The notes below the pieces were generated by a model. The model saw nothing but the letters and a program-made list of their open reading frames with translations. It ran no database searches and was not told the DNA's origin. Both the position numbers and the translations under genes were made by a program. Positions 1 through 6,355 of a stretch of DNA of 6,673 bases are shown one piece after another. Source of the DNA: Planctomycetaceae bacterium (GTDB lineage Bacteria; Planctomycetota; Planctomycetia; Planctomycetales; Planctomycetaceae); the NCBI GenBank assembly GCA_027080405.1, contig JALWSL010000134.1:1450-8122 (forward strand), written 5' to 3'. Each line of letters begins with the position of its first letter. Position 1 is the first letter of the stretch.

Positions 1-678
1 GTGATCAATGTGGCGACATTCAAAATCAATCACCTGACCGGCGAGATGAATGCACAGGGGCCAGGTGAGATGAACTTCTGGCAGCGGCGCAACGGAAAAT
101 CGGCACTCGGGTTGCCGGAAGCCACGTTTGCGAAAAAAGAGAAGCGGAGTCCGCAGGAAGATCCGGAAACGCAGACCGGCTGGGATTACACAAAAGTCAC
201 CTTTGCCGGTTACATGAAAGGAAGTATCGACCAAAAGCGGAAACAGGGAGAAGCAGCCTTCCATGATCGTGTTAATGTTTTGCATGGTCCCGTTTCCGCT
301 CCATTGATCGAGTTTACCCGGGACGACCGACCGCCAGAAAGCGCATGGATGCGTTGTGGTCTGCTGGAAATCCAGGTTTTCGGTACCGATGCGAAGAAGC
401 GTTCCCAATCGAACGCCGCCGCGACACTCGAATTCAAAGCAATGAACAATGCAGAAATCGAAGGAGATCAGTTTCAGGTACGTGCCGATGTGATTACGTT
501 CGATCAGGCGAGAAATCTGTTTGTAATGCGTGGAGAAAAAAACCGGCACGTCACTCTCTGGCGGTACGAGAACCGACTTGCTTCCCGTCAACGTATCGAC
601 TTGATGATGGTGACGATCTCTCCTAATGGGAAAGTCGTCAAACTGGATCGTATCCTCGGTGCCTCCGGTTCGCAGTAG
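1..678 (+). CDS. OstA/LptA-like periplasmic protein, C-terminal part (5' end outside window)
   Basis: The frame is open from base 1 to a TAG at 676-678, giving 225 residues. The GTG at position 1 is probably an internal Val codon, because the first residues already read like the middle of a domain. The sequence is rich in beta-strand patterns spaced like the repeats of the OstA/LptA family: TGEMNAQGPGEM (about 13-24), VTFAGYMKGSID (66-77) and AEIEGDQFQVRADVITFD (151-168), the last followed by an LFVMRG turn. The family is known to bind or bridge lipopolysaccharide in the periplasm; planctomycetes carry long, divergent proteins of this kind, whose partners I cannot infer here. The C-terminus closes with a beta-strand segment (VTISPNGKVVKLDRIL, 204-219) and a short polar tail. 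The gene converges on the TPR gene with 54 bp between stops, and I see no clear terminator there. The OstA-like call is by pattern only; no catalytic residues are expected. Confidence 0.65.
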   Translation: MINVATFKINHLTGEMNAQGPGEMNFWQRRNGKSALGLPEATFAKKEKRSPQEDPETQTGWDYTKVTFAGYMKGSIDQKRKQGEAAFHDRVNVLHGPVSAPLIEFTRDDRPPESAWMRCGLLEIQVFGTDAKKRSQSNAAATLEFKAMNNAEIEGDQFQVRADVITFDQARNLFVMRGEKNRHVTLWRYENRLASRQRIDLMMVTISPNGKVVKLDRILGASGSQ

Positions 679-732
679 CTCCCGGTAAAGCCAATCCGGT
701 CGTCTTGGCATTCAACACAGTCGATTCGGCAT

Positions 733-1812
733 TCAGTGGATCGAACCTGGTTCGTTCTCTGCCCATTCAGGAGGGGCGATACTCAAGGGAGTTGGTGTAG
801 AAGCGGGATCTGTCAACTGATCGAGCAGAACTGTGCTGCTTGGGGAATCCTTCGACAAAGCGGCTGTCTTCTTTTCCTGATCGGTTTCAAAATGGACCGT
901 GGTCAGCCGATCCGGCAAGCCCCGATCTGGAACAGTTCCCGTGATTGTCGAATACAACAGTTCCGCTCGGGGGTTCCATTTTCCCTGATCGGCTATTTCG
1001 ATCAGGGCTTTCAATGCCTGTTGCGATTCCCCCGCTTTCCAGTGTGCATAGGCAAGTCGATATCGATTGCGTGAGGATGAATCCGGCAGCAATCTGTCCG
1101 CAGTTTCCAACTGGGCGACGGCATCTTCCCAACGCCGCATCTGTCCGTATGCAATTCCGAGATTCAGATAGGCGCGAGCCTTATCCGGTTTGGTGATACT
1201 TTTTCTTGCCAAGGTTCGCAGCATCGGTGCGGCGAGGGCGGGATCCCGTCTGGAGATCAATAATTCGGCCAGTTCCAGCGTCGCTTCCGGATGATCAGGA
1301 TGTGATTGGAGGACATGATAATAATCCGCGATCGCCTGTTGGTGATCAGCCTGTTTTCTCGCCAGGCGGGCGGAGAGGAGCAAAGCATCGACGTTGTCGG
1401 GAACACGCTGTAACGCCTGTTTGACATACTCACTCGCCTGAGTGTACCTGCTTTGTAAATAATACAACTGTGCGATTCTCAGATAGCCTTGAGGGTCGCT
1501 CGGACGAAGATGGATGTATTCTTTCAGCTCCTTGGCAGCTTTTTCGAATTGATCCTGCTGAATGGAAAGTTCGGCCAGATTCCACCAGACTTCCGCATTT
1601 TCAGGTTGAACCTGGACAGCTTTCTCGAGGTGTTCCTGGGCAGATCGGAAATTTCCGTTTTTCTGGGCTATAAAAGACTTCTCGATATAATTCTGGCAGT
1701 TATCAGTCGACTTTATTTCTCTTTTCGTATGCCAGGAACAGCCTGTCGGCGTCAGACAGACCAGCGCAAAAGCGATCAGCACGAGAGTTCTGCCCACGTG
1801 AAAGTTGATCAT
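733..1812 (-). CDS. TPR-repeat lipoprotein, probably periplasmic
   Basis: This gene encodes a tetratricopeptide-repeat protein of about 359 residues from the chosen ATG at 1812. That start gives a compact signal peptide (His and Arg, then a LVLIAFALVCL core) ending at Cys25 in the context LTPTGC. This is a plausible but atypical lipobox, with Pro at -3. In-frame alternatives are ATG 1842 and TTG 1851, which add 10 and 13 residues; none of the three has a clear Shine-Dalgarno site. After the Cys, five to six TPR units follow at about 34-residue spacing, with characteristic W/L-G/A-Y and P-D/E-N/H positions (for example QPENAEVWWNLAEL, RPSDPQGYLRIAQLY, VPDNVDALLLSARLA, HPDHPEATLELAELL, ARAYLNLGIAYGQMRRWEDA). 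The last 70 or so residues are Pro/Ser/Thr-rich and look disordered. TPRs form protein-binding scaffolds, and no enzymatic domain is visible. The partner is unknown; the nearest gene, OstA-like and convergent, is also an envelope gene, but that is only proximity. Confidence 0.85.
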   Translation of the reverse strand: MINFHVGRTLVLIAFALVCLTPTGCSWHTKREIKSTDNCQNYIEKSFIAQKNGNFRSAQEHLEKAVQVQPENAEVWWNLAELSIQQDQFEKAAKELKEYIHLRPSDPQGYLRIAQLYYLQSRYTQASEYVKQALQRVPDNVDALLLSARLARKQADHQQAIADYYHVLQSHPDHPEATLELAELLISRRDPALAAPMLRTLARKSITKPDKARAYLNLGIAYGQMRRWEDAVAQLETADRLLPDSSSRNRYRLAYAHWKAGESQQALKALIEIADQGKWNPRAELLYSTITGTVPDRGLPDRLTTVHFETDQEKKTAALSKDSPSSTVLLDQLTDPASTPTPLSIAPPEWAENEPGSIH

Positions 1813-2040
1813 TCGAGATGGTGGGAAATCCGGTCGGAGCATGACCAGCAAAGATGTGAAGGAGGGGGGAATGAATCGACTATCGAATACTGAACAACCG
1901 GGATTCTAGTCGAAACAGTGATGATAAGGATAGATCAGCCTGAAAAGTCTCCCACGGAACTCTGAAATGTGATTGAGGGGCGAATCGGGCTGCTGCATGG
2001 AGTCATTCCGTATCGACTTTTCAAGGTGATTTCACGTGAG

Positions 2041-2061
2041 TGATTCCAACCGGGGGAATCA
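2041..2061 (-). other. Short inverted repeat downstream of the membrane-protein gene
   Basis: Arms TGATTCC (2041-2047) and GGAATCA (2055-2061) form a 7-bp stem with a 7-nt loop, 23 nt beyond the stop of the 153-aa membrane-protein gene. No T-tract follows on the minus strand, so this is not a standard intrinsic terminator. It could be a weak transcript-end structure or chance. The rest of the 271-bp spacer between the membrane-protein stop and the TPR start shows no promoter that I would defend. Confidence 0.2.
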
Positions 2062-2083
2062 TCGTGCCCGTTTCTTCGTCGGG

Positions 2084-2545
2084 CTAACCGGAACCGTTTC
2101 TGCGAATCTCATTTTGTTCATGTTCGGCACGGGGGGACTGATGTTTGGCCAGTTCCTGTTCGAGGATTCTGCGTTTGAGCTCAATTTCCGCTTTTTTGAA
2201 ATCGAGATCTTCGCGCAGCCCTCTCGATGCCAGCAGATCCCAGAAAGCATAACCGAACACGAGCAGCACCAACAGGAGAACAAGCAGAATGATGAGAGAT
2301 GCCAGGAGTGGATTTTTGTAATTTGTCGCGGCAATTTCACTCAGGGGGATCAAAAAGCCGATCGCAATAATCAAACCGGTTGCAACTCTTCTGCGCTGGT
2401 GCTGTTTCACCAAGGCGTTACGCTGTTTTTCCGAAAGCTCGGGGTCATTCTGAAAGCGGAGCACCATCCGATTGTGTCCGGTCAGGAGCCAACCTCCAAA
2501 AAGGATAATCGCCAGACCGACAATAAACGGAATGAAAGGTTCCAC
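2084..2545 (-). CDS. Small integral membrane protein with C-terminal charged helix, unknown function
   Basis: This 153-residue protein belongs to no family I can name. It starts at a GTG (2543-2545); an in-frame TAA four codons upstream fixes the gene close to that start, and no strong Shine-Dalgarno site is present. Three hydrophobic stretches are visible: about 4-22 (FIPFIVGLAIILFGGWLL), 54-70 (VATGLIIAIGFLIPL) and 79-103, the last an almost unbroken run of Leu, Ile and Val. Between the first two lies a basic loop (KQRNALVKQHQRRR), suggesting that this loop faces the cytoplasm. After the third segment, residues 108-136 form a charged, probably coiled-coil helix (LREDLDFKKAEIELKRRILE), and the tail is polar. 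The gene follows the prenyl synthase fusion by 81 bp on the same strand, so co-transcription is plausible. An overlapping plus-strand ORF (2036-2611) was judged to be its shadow because only this frame yields coherent membrane segments. Confidence 0.75.
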   Translation of the reverse strand: MEPFIPFIVGLAIILFGGWLLTGHNRMVLRFQNDPELSEKQRNALVKQHQRRRVATGLIIAIGFLIPLSEIAATNYKNPLLASLIILLVLLLVLLVFGYAFWDLLASRGLREDLDFKKAEIELKRRILEQELAKHQSPRAEHEQNEIRRNGSG

Positions 2546-2626
2546 GTCTTATCCGATCAGTTTCAAAACGGCCTGTCCGTCAGCATAATTTTTTTTCTCG
2601 GGTATGGATGATAGAACGGAGACTTT

Positions 2627-4597
2627 TCATTCGCCGCCGTTGACAGACAGGGAAACCAGCGAGTGGTCCGGTTGTGTTTCAGTCTGTTCTTCGGCAGCGA
2701 GAACGGTATCGACCAGGAAATAGAGGAATTGACGGAGTGATTCCGGCTCGACATCGTCGGCAAGCAACTCGGCCCGTTCACGTGATTTTTCAACCAGTTG
2801 CTCGGCTTGTGAGAAGATATCCAATTGCTCGAAAATCTGTTTGAGATGTTCCATGCGTTCCAGAACGCTGGTATCTCCCTTGAGAACGGAATCCAGCGTT
2901 GCGCGTTGAGTTTCGTCAGCCCCTTTAATCGCCAGGGCGAGTAGCACGGTGGGGCGCAGTGCCATGGCATCCTGCCCGGCAATCACCTTGTTCCGGACAT
3001 CGCCCCGCCAATCTTTGAGATCGTTCAGGATTTGAAATCCGACGCCAAGATGTCTGCTGAAAGCAGGGATCATTTTTTCGTAAGGCTGTGCATCGCCGGC
3101 AAGTCGAATTCCCGAGTAGAGGGCAGCCTCGAAAGCGGGAGATGTTTTGAGAGCGTAAATCTGCATCGCATCGAGTGGGGACAGTTCCAGCGAGGGATTG
3201 GCCGTCCAGGACATCTCCGCCCCCTGTCCTTCACACAATTTGATATGTGCCTGCGACATTCGATGCACGATATCACTGACTGCGCACGGATCGTCTTCGA
3301 CCTGACATTCGGCCAACAGACGGTATCCCATTCCGATCAGATAGTCGCCGAAGTTGATCGCCATCCCCACGCCATGCCGGAGGTGCAACGTTTCTTCGCC
3401 GTAGCGGTATTGATCGTCATCCTGGATATCATCATGCACCAGCGATGCTTTGTGGAATGCTTCGATGGCAATGGCAGATTTCCTGACGGCCTCGGGAATT
3501 TCAAAAACTGTCTCCGAAGAAGGATCCAGTCTGGTTGCATCGGCTCCCAACACCGCATCCCAGGCGGCCAGTGTGATAAAGGGGCGAAAACGCTTTCCTC
3601 CGTTGGCCAGCCAATCTCGCGAAATGGTTTCTGTCGTCGCCAAGGGTGAGCCGCTCTGCTGATCGTTACCTGTTCTGACTGCGGGGAAGAGCCGATCGAA
3701 CTGCTCCTGCTCGAACAGTTTTTTCGCCTCCCGCATCAAAGGGACATATCCACTGGTGCGAGGTTCGGGAAGCGGTTCATATTTATCCAGGACATCCCAG
3801 ACCCAGGATTCATCCAGCGATGTATTTTTGCAGTCCCCCGAATGGAGAGGAACAGCATAGGAAGGAACCCCTGCGAGCAGGACCTTGTCGATCGCTTTTT
3901 CCAGCACATTCAGGCAGGCGACTCCAACAATTCCATCGACGTAACCATCGACAATAATTTTCAGAACGATCGGCGAACCCTCAGCCACCAGAACCTTGTA
4001 GCCGAGCTGTTCCGCCCTGACTTTGTAATCGGCAATCGAACAGGCTCCGCATGTTTCACAGTCGAGACCGAATTCATCGTATTCGGCCGGACAGCCCTCA
4101 GCGTGTTTCAGACAGTGTGGCAGAAGCAGCAAACGGCGTTCGAAAGGAATGGCCAGCGTCTGCTGTTTCCAGAAAAAGTTGCCCAGCAGAACCATCGTAA
4201 AGCCGAGATATTTTTCGGGTAATCGCATCCGGGTGAGAAGGTCTCTCCCCATCGTTTCCATTTCGTTCTTGGTGATGGGCCGGTTCCTGTCAATCGATGC
4301 GATATACTCCTCGGCTGCCGATTTGATCTTTTCCCGCAGTTCGAGCGATTCCGGAACAACTTTCAGATGGCTGGTGCTTTTCCGTCTGCGTTTGCGAGGT
4401 CTTTCACGTTCTTCACTCTGCGGTTGCGGAACTCCCTCTGCAACGCTGCCCTGCTGGTCAGTCTCCGCTGATTCTGAAGACTCCCTCGGTTGCTCGGACT
4501 CCGAAGCTTGCGTTCTCAGATTGTAGTTCTGAGGGATGGTACTCAACAGATTGACTCCCCGTATTATTCGTTTCCGGAGACAAGCAACAGATATCAC
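2627..4597 (-). CDS. DUF116 domain fused to polyprenyl (trans-isoprenyl diphosphate) synthase
   Basis: This is a 656-residue two-domain protein. Residues 1-75 are polar and low-complexity, ending in a basic patch (RPRKRRRKS, 67-74). Residues about 150-260 match DUF116: [15 protein letters not shown], then C180-x2-C183-x2-C186, a GVAC motif (Cys228) and HSGDC (Cys256). These seven cysteines suggest a metal or iron-sulfur site, which is inference. Residues about 318-635 are a trans-prenyl synthase that would condense isopentenyl diphosphate onto an allylic diphosphate. It has GGKRFRP (333-339), the first Asp-rich motif DDIQD (389-393) followed by RYG instead of the usual RRG, KT (484-485), and a second motif FQILNDLKD (521-529) with Asn525 replacing the usual first Asp. 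There is no two-residue insertion in the first motif and Ala lies five residues before it, features often seen in enzymes making products of C20 or longer; product length is not proven. The GTG start at 4597 is uncertain; a TTG at 4546 would remove 17 residues. The function of DUF116 is unknown to me. Confidence 0.9.
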   Translation of the reverse strand: MISVACLRKRIIRGVNLLSTIPQNYNLRTQASESEQPRESSESAETDQQGSVAEGVPQPQSEERERPRKRRRKSTSHLKVVPESLELREKIKSAAEEYIASIDRNRPITKNEMETMGRDLLTRMRLPEKYLGFTMVLLGNFFWKQQTLAIPFERRLLLLPHCLKHAEGCPAEYDEFGLDCETCGACSIADYKVRAEQLGYKVLVAEGSPIVLKIIVDGYVDGIVGVACLNVLEKAIDKVLLAGVPSYAVPLHSGDCKNTSLDESWVWDVLDKYEPLPEPRTSGYVPLMREAKKLFEQEQFDRLFPAVRTGNDQQSGSPLATTETISRDWLANGGKRFRPFITLAAWDAVLGADATRLDPSSETVFEIPEAVRKSAIAIEAFHKASLVHDDIQDDDQYRYGEETLHLRHGVGMAINFGDYLIGMGYRLLAECQVEDDPCAVSDIVHRMSQAHIKLCEGQGAEMSWTANPSLELSPLDAMQIYALKTSPAFEAALYSGIRLAGDAQPYEKMIPAFSRHLGVGFQILNDLKDWRGDVRNKVIAGQDAMALRPTVLLALAIKGADETQRATLDSVLKGDTSVLERMEHLKQIFEQLDIFSQAEQLVEKSRERAELLADDVEPESLRQFLYFLVDTVLAAEEQTETQPDHSLVSLSVNGGE

Positions 4598-4862
4598 TTC
4601 TCACCAGTTACTATCGATCATTCAACAACCAGATTATTGACTCCACGCCCCGATTTTTCCATGCCTGTACCTGTTAATTTAAGTAATTTATCCCTGAAAA
4701 CTAAACATGGTTCCACAACAAAACCTGTGTTCTTTTGCACGCCAGGATTCCACGATCGGCAAAGCCAGTGAACGAATCAGGGAAATCCCCAGCACGGCTG
4801 GTCTGTCCTGACCGCCGTATCCAAAATGAAATTTTCAAAAGTTTTCGCACCGTTTGTAAACT

Positions 4863-4934
4863 TTAACCGTTACCGTTACCGTTACCGTTAGTAGTACAGG
4901 CCATTTGGCGTCTCGGGTGTTTTCTTCCAAGCAT
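4863..4934 (-). CDS. Possible 23-residue peptide: basic N-terminus and four Asn-Gly pairs
   Basis: This candidate small ORF runs from an ATG at 4932-4934 to a TAA at 4863-4865. The peptide begins MLGRKHPRRQMACTT and ends in four Asn-Gly pairs, which are encoded exactly by the four hexamer units. AGGAG lies 5 nt before the ATG, a better ribosome site than any long gene here shows, and an in-frame TGA lies at 4950-4952, so the ORF cannot extend upstream. The peptide has a strongly basic segment (residues 4-9), one Cys (13), and no hydrophobic signal or membrane segment. It could be a leader peptide, a small regulatory peptide, a precursor of a modified peptide, or a chance ORF; a frame this short is not proof of a gene. 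It is on the same strand as argF and the fusion gene, about 265 bp upstream of the latter. I know of no family for it. Confidence 0.3.
   Translation of the reverse strand: MLGRKHPRRQMACTTNGNGNGNG
4866..4889. repeat. Tandem hexamer repeat, four perfect ACCGTT units
   Basis: Four perfect units of ACCGTT (AACGGT on the minus strand) lie head to tail. The same hexamer also occurs alone at 4849-4854 in the same orientation, and its complement AACGGT occurs at 5104-5109. It could be a microsatellite produced by slippage, an iteron-like protein binding array, or the coding repeat of the small ORF that it overlaps in frame. The unit is a multiple of three, so copy-number change would keep that frame. 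Confidence 0.9.
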
Positions 4935-4939
4935 CAATG

Positions 4940-4944
4940 CTCCT
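4940..4944 (-). promoter_or_regulatory. Shine-Dalgarno site AGGAG before the 23-codon ORF
   Basis: Read on the minus strand, AGGAG is followed by 5 nt and then ATG, which is near-ideal spacing. It stands out because the argF, TPR, membrane-protein and fusion starts have weak or absent sites. Chance occurrence of a five-base match is possible. Confidence 0.35.
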
Positions 4945-5097
4945 AGACATCAAACATACGCAAATCGGCCATAAATAGCGACTGTACCGGCAAAAGCCCG
5001 TTCAATGCAAATCAAAAACGATCCTGCATCCCCCCATCCACTCAACAGGGGCAAGGGAGGATTGAATATAACGATCAAAGAAGAAAATAGGCAGTTT

Positions 5098-5115
5098 GGA
5101 GAAAACGGTTTCTCC
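5098..5115. other. 7-bp stem-loop downstream of argF
   Basis: Arms GGAGAAA (5098-5104) and TTTCTCC (5109-5115) enclose an ACGG loop. The structure lies about 165 nt past the argF stop on the minus strand and has no T-tract after it, so a terminator role is weakly supported. The loop and stem contain one AACGGT hexamer, the same unit as the tandem repeat. Confidence 0.3.
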
Positions 5116-5265
5116 GCCAGAAGCGCGACCGGGAAGCGATTATCAGACAGATTCAGCACTCCGGAATGCCCGGCGAACAACCGTGTGCGGTATCATCGCA
5201 TCCTTCGAAACTGCACCATCCGGGGAGCTGCCCGATTGGCAAAGCGGCAAGACGAATCCCCTTTG

Positions 5266-5294
5266 TTCCAGCAGCCGTTTTTATTCCAGCAGCC
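5266..5294. repeat. 11-bp direct repeat spanning the argF stop codon
   Basis: TTCCAGCAGCC occurs at 5266-5276 and again at 5284-5294, with an 18-bp period. On the coding strand the repeated unit encodes the last Leu-Leu-Glu of ArgF; the second copy lies just beyond the TAA stop (5281-5283). This looks like a small tandem duplication at the gene end. Confidence 0.7.
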
Positions 5295-6192
5295 ACGAAA
5301 AGAGACCCCGGGCGATGTGCATGCGGTTTTCCGCCTGGTCGAAGACGATACTTTGCGGGCCATCGATGATTTCATCGGTCACTTCTAGCCCCCGTTTGGC
5401 GGGTAGACAGTGCATGAATTTCACGCCTTGCGGGGCAGCTGCCAGCAGTTTCGCGTTGATCTGGTACGGTGCAAAAATTTTCTTTCGCTTCTCTGTTTCC
5501 GCTTCCTGTCCCATACTTGCCCAGACGTCGGCGTAAACAGCGTCGGCCTGTTTGACCGCTTTGATCGGATCAGGTTCCGTCACGAGCGAAGCACCGGGAA
5601 CGCGCTGGCGGATTTTATCGAAAAAGGATGGTTCAATCTGGTAACCGTCCGGGGCGCTGAGTACAAAATTGACCCCCATATCCGCACAACAGATCGCCAA
5701 CGATTTCGCAACGTTGTTCCCATCTCCCAGATAGACCATCGTTTTACCCGAAAGATCTCCCGTCGCTTCCTGCAAGGTGAGCAGATCGGTCAACGCCTGG
5801 CACGGATGAAAATCGTCAGAAAGGCCATTGATTACCGGGCAACTGGAAACGGCGGCGAAGTCTTCGATAAGCTGATGTGAAAATGTCCGCAGCACCACGA
5901 CATCAGCAAACCGACTGGTCACCCGAGCAACGTCGGCAAGCGATTCCCGACCATGCAGGCCGGCTTCTTTTTCGGTCATGAACAGTCCGGCCCCGCCCAG
6001 ATGAACTATCGCGGTTTCGAAACTGACACGGGTTCGCAACGATGGCTTTTCATAAATTTGCAGCAGAACCCGACCGAGCAGCGTCGGTTTCAGTTGGCGT
6101 TGTTTCCATTCCGATTTCAGCGAGGCGGAAAGTTCGATAATTTCCGCTGTTTGAGCCGGCGTGATATCGAATAGTGAGAGTAGATGTTTCAT
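5281..6192 (-). CDS. argF: Ornithine carbamoyltransferase
   Basis: ArgF transfers the carbamoyl group of carbamoyl phosphate to ornithine, giving citrulline, in the cytoplasmic arginine pathway; family members usually work as trimers. The 303-residue length fits bacterial ArgF. Carbamoyl phosphate-binding residues are visible as EKPSLRTR (48-55), a variant of the STRTR motif with Leu in place of Thr, and HPCQ (129-132). The second domain carries GDGNN (156-160), DVWASMGQE (222-230), whose SMG loop binds ornithine, and FMHCLPAKRG (259-268), with the conserved HCLP. The C-terminal ENRMH (288-292) is also typical. The SMG motif argues against the acetyl- or succinyl-ornithine paralogues. The ATG at 6192 gives the expected MKHLLSLFDIT beginning. 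Only a weak GAG lies at normal spacing, while a perfect AGGAGGT sits 27 nt upstream. argD precedes it by 163 bp on the same strand. Confidence 0.97.
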   Translation of the reverse strand: MKHLLSLFDITPAQTAEIIELSASLKSEWKQRQLKPTLLGRVLLQIYEKPSLRTRVSFETAIVHLGGAGLFMTEKEAGLHGRESLADVARVTSRFADVVVLRTFSHQLIEDFAAVSSCPVINGLSDDFHPCQALTDLLTLQEATGDLSGKTMVYLGDGNNVAKSLAICCADMGVNFVLSAPDGYQIEPSFFDKIRQRVPGASLVTEPDPIKAVKQADAVYADVWASMGQEAETEKRKKIFAPYQINAKLLAAAPQGVKFMHCLPAKRGLEVTDEIIDGPQSIVFDQAENRMHIARGLFSWLLE

Positions 6193-6219
6193 GAACCAGA
6201 TCTCGAAAAAGAAACAGTG

Positions 6220-6226
6220 ACCTCCT
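6220..6226 (-). promoter_or_regulatory. Displaced Shine-Dalgarno-like AGGAGGT before argF
   Basis: On the minus strand, AGGAGGT ends 27 nt before the argF ATG. No in-frame ATG, GTG or TTG lies between the two, so it does not mark an alternative argF start. It could be a ribosome standby site, part of a leader structure next to the adjacent stem-loop, or chance. Confidence 0.3.
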
Positions 6227-6236
6227 GCAATACAAA

Positions 6237-6260
6237 CAGGCCGGCAGAAAGGCCGGCCTG
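6237..6260 (-). terminator. GC-rich stem-loop between argD and argF, terminator-like
   Basis: Arms CAGGCCGGC (6237-6245) and GCCGGCCTG (6252-6260) give a 9-bp stem, almost all G and C, with a 6-nt loop. On the minus strand it lies about 95 nt past the argD stop and is followed by TTTGT, a short and imperfect T-tract; the plus-strand side has none. It fits an intrinsic terminator or attenuator after argD, possibly leaky, so that argF could be read through or have its own promoter. Confidence 0.6.
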
Positions 6261-6355
6261 AGAAAATCTCATCCTGTTTTTCACGGAACTGACAGACCGC
6301 GACTACTATCGCAAGCCCGAATCAGCAATTCCGCAAAGAGTCATTATGCACTATT

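Larger units (their letters stand above)
4598..5280. other. 683-bp region without a conventional gene
   Basis: This gap lies between the prenyl synthase fusion start and the argF stop, so it should contain the fusion's promoter and the argF transcript end. An AT-rich patch (about 4672-4704) lies 75-110 bp before the fusion's GTG and may be promoter-associated, but I find no well-spaced -35/-10 pair. The middle holds the ACCGTT tandem repeat and the 23-codon ORF listed separately. A 7-bp stem-loop lies at 5098-5115. A 76-codon minus-strand frame starting with TTG (4950-5180) has no recognisable domain and no ribosome site that I can see, so I do not call it. No tRNA cloverleaf or transposase remnant was recognised. 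Confidence 0.6.

Noticed and set aside
672..800. Plus-strand open frame after the OstA-like stop, with coding-like residues
   Set aside because: It has no start of its own, would need a frameshift in the OstA-like gene, and runs into the opposite TPR gene. It could matter only if the read has an indel near 660-680.
2032..2039. Perfect 8-bp palindrome TCACGTGA
   Set aside because: An isolated 8-bp palindrome is expected often by chance, and it is not placed at a clear promoter.
2036..2611. 191-codon plus-strand ORF opposite the membrane-protein gene
   Set aside because: It is rich in Gln, Asn and Phe with no domain pattern, and mirrors a minus-strand frame with clear membrane segments and a bounded start.
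3032..3649. 205-codon plus-strand ORF inside the prenyl synthase gene
   Set aside because: It lies wholly opposite conserved prenyl synthase motifs, so it is a shadow frame.
4950..5180. 76-codon minus-strand ORF downstream of argF
   Set aside because: It has a TTG start without a ribosome site, no domain, and a composition like translated non-coding DNA.
5222..5262. Possible tRNA-like or terminator fold with GGGGA/TCCCC ends
   Set aside because: It has only a 5-bp outer stem, no cloverleaf arms, no anticodon-loop pattern and no T-tract.
5005..5536. Two long plus-strand frames (5005-5388 and 5096-5536) crossing the argF end
   Set aside because: Both run opposite conserved argF codons and show no recognisable family or ribosome site.
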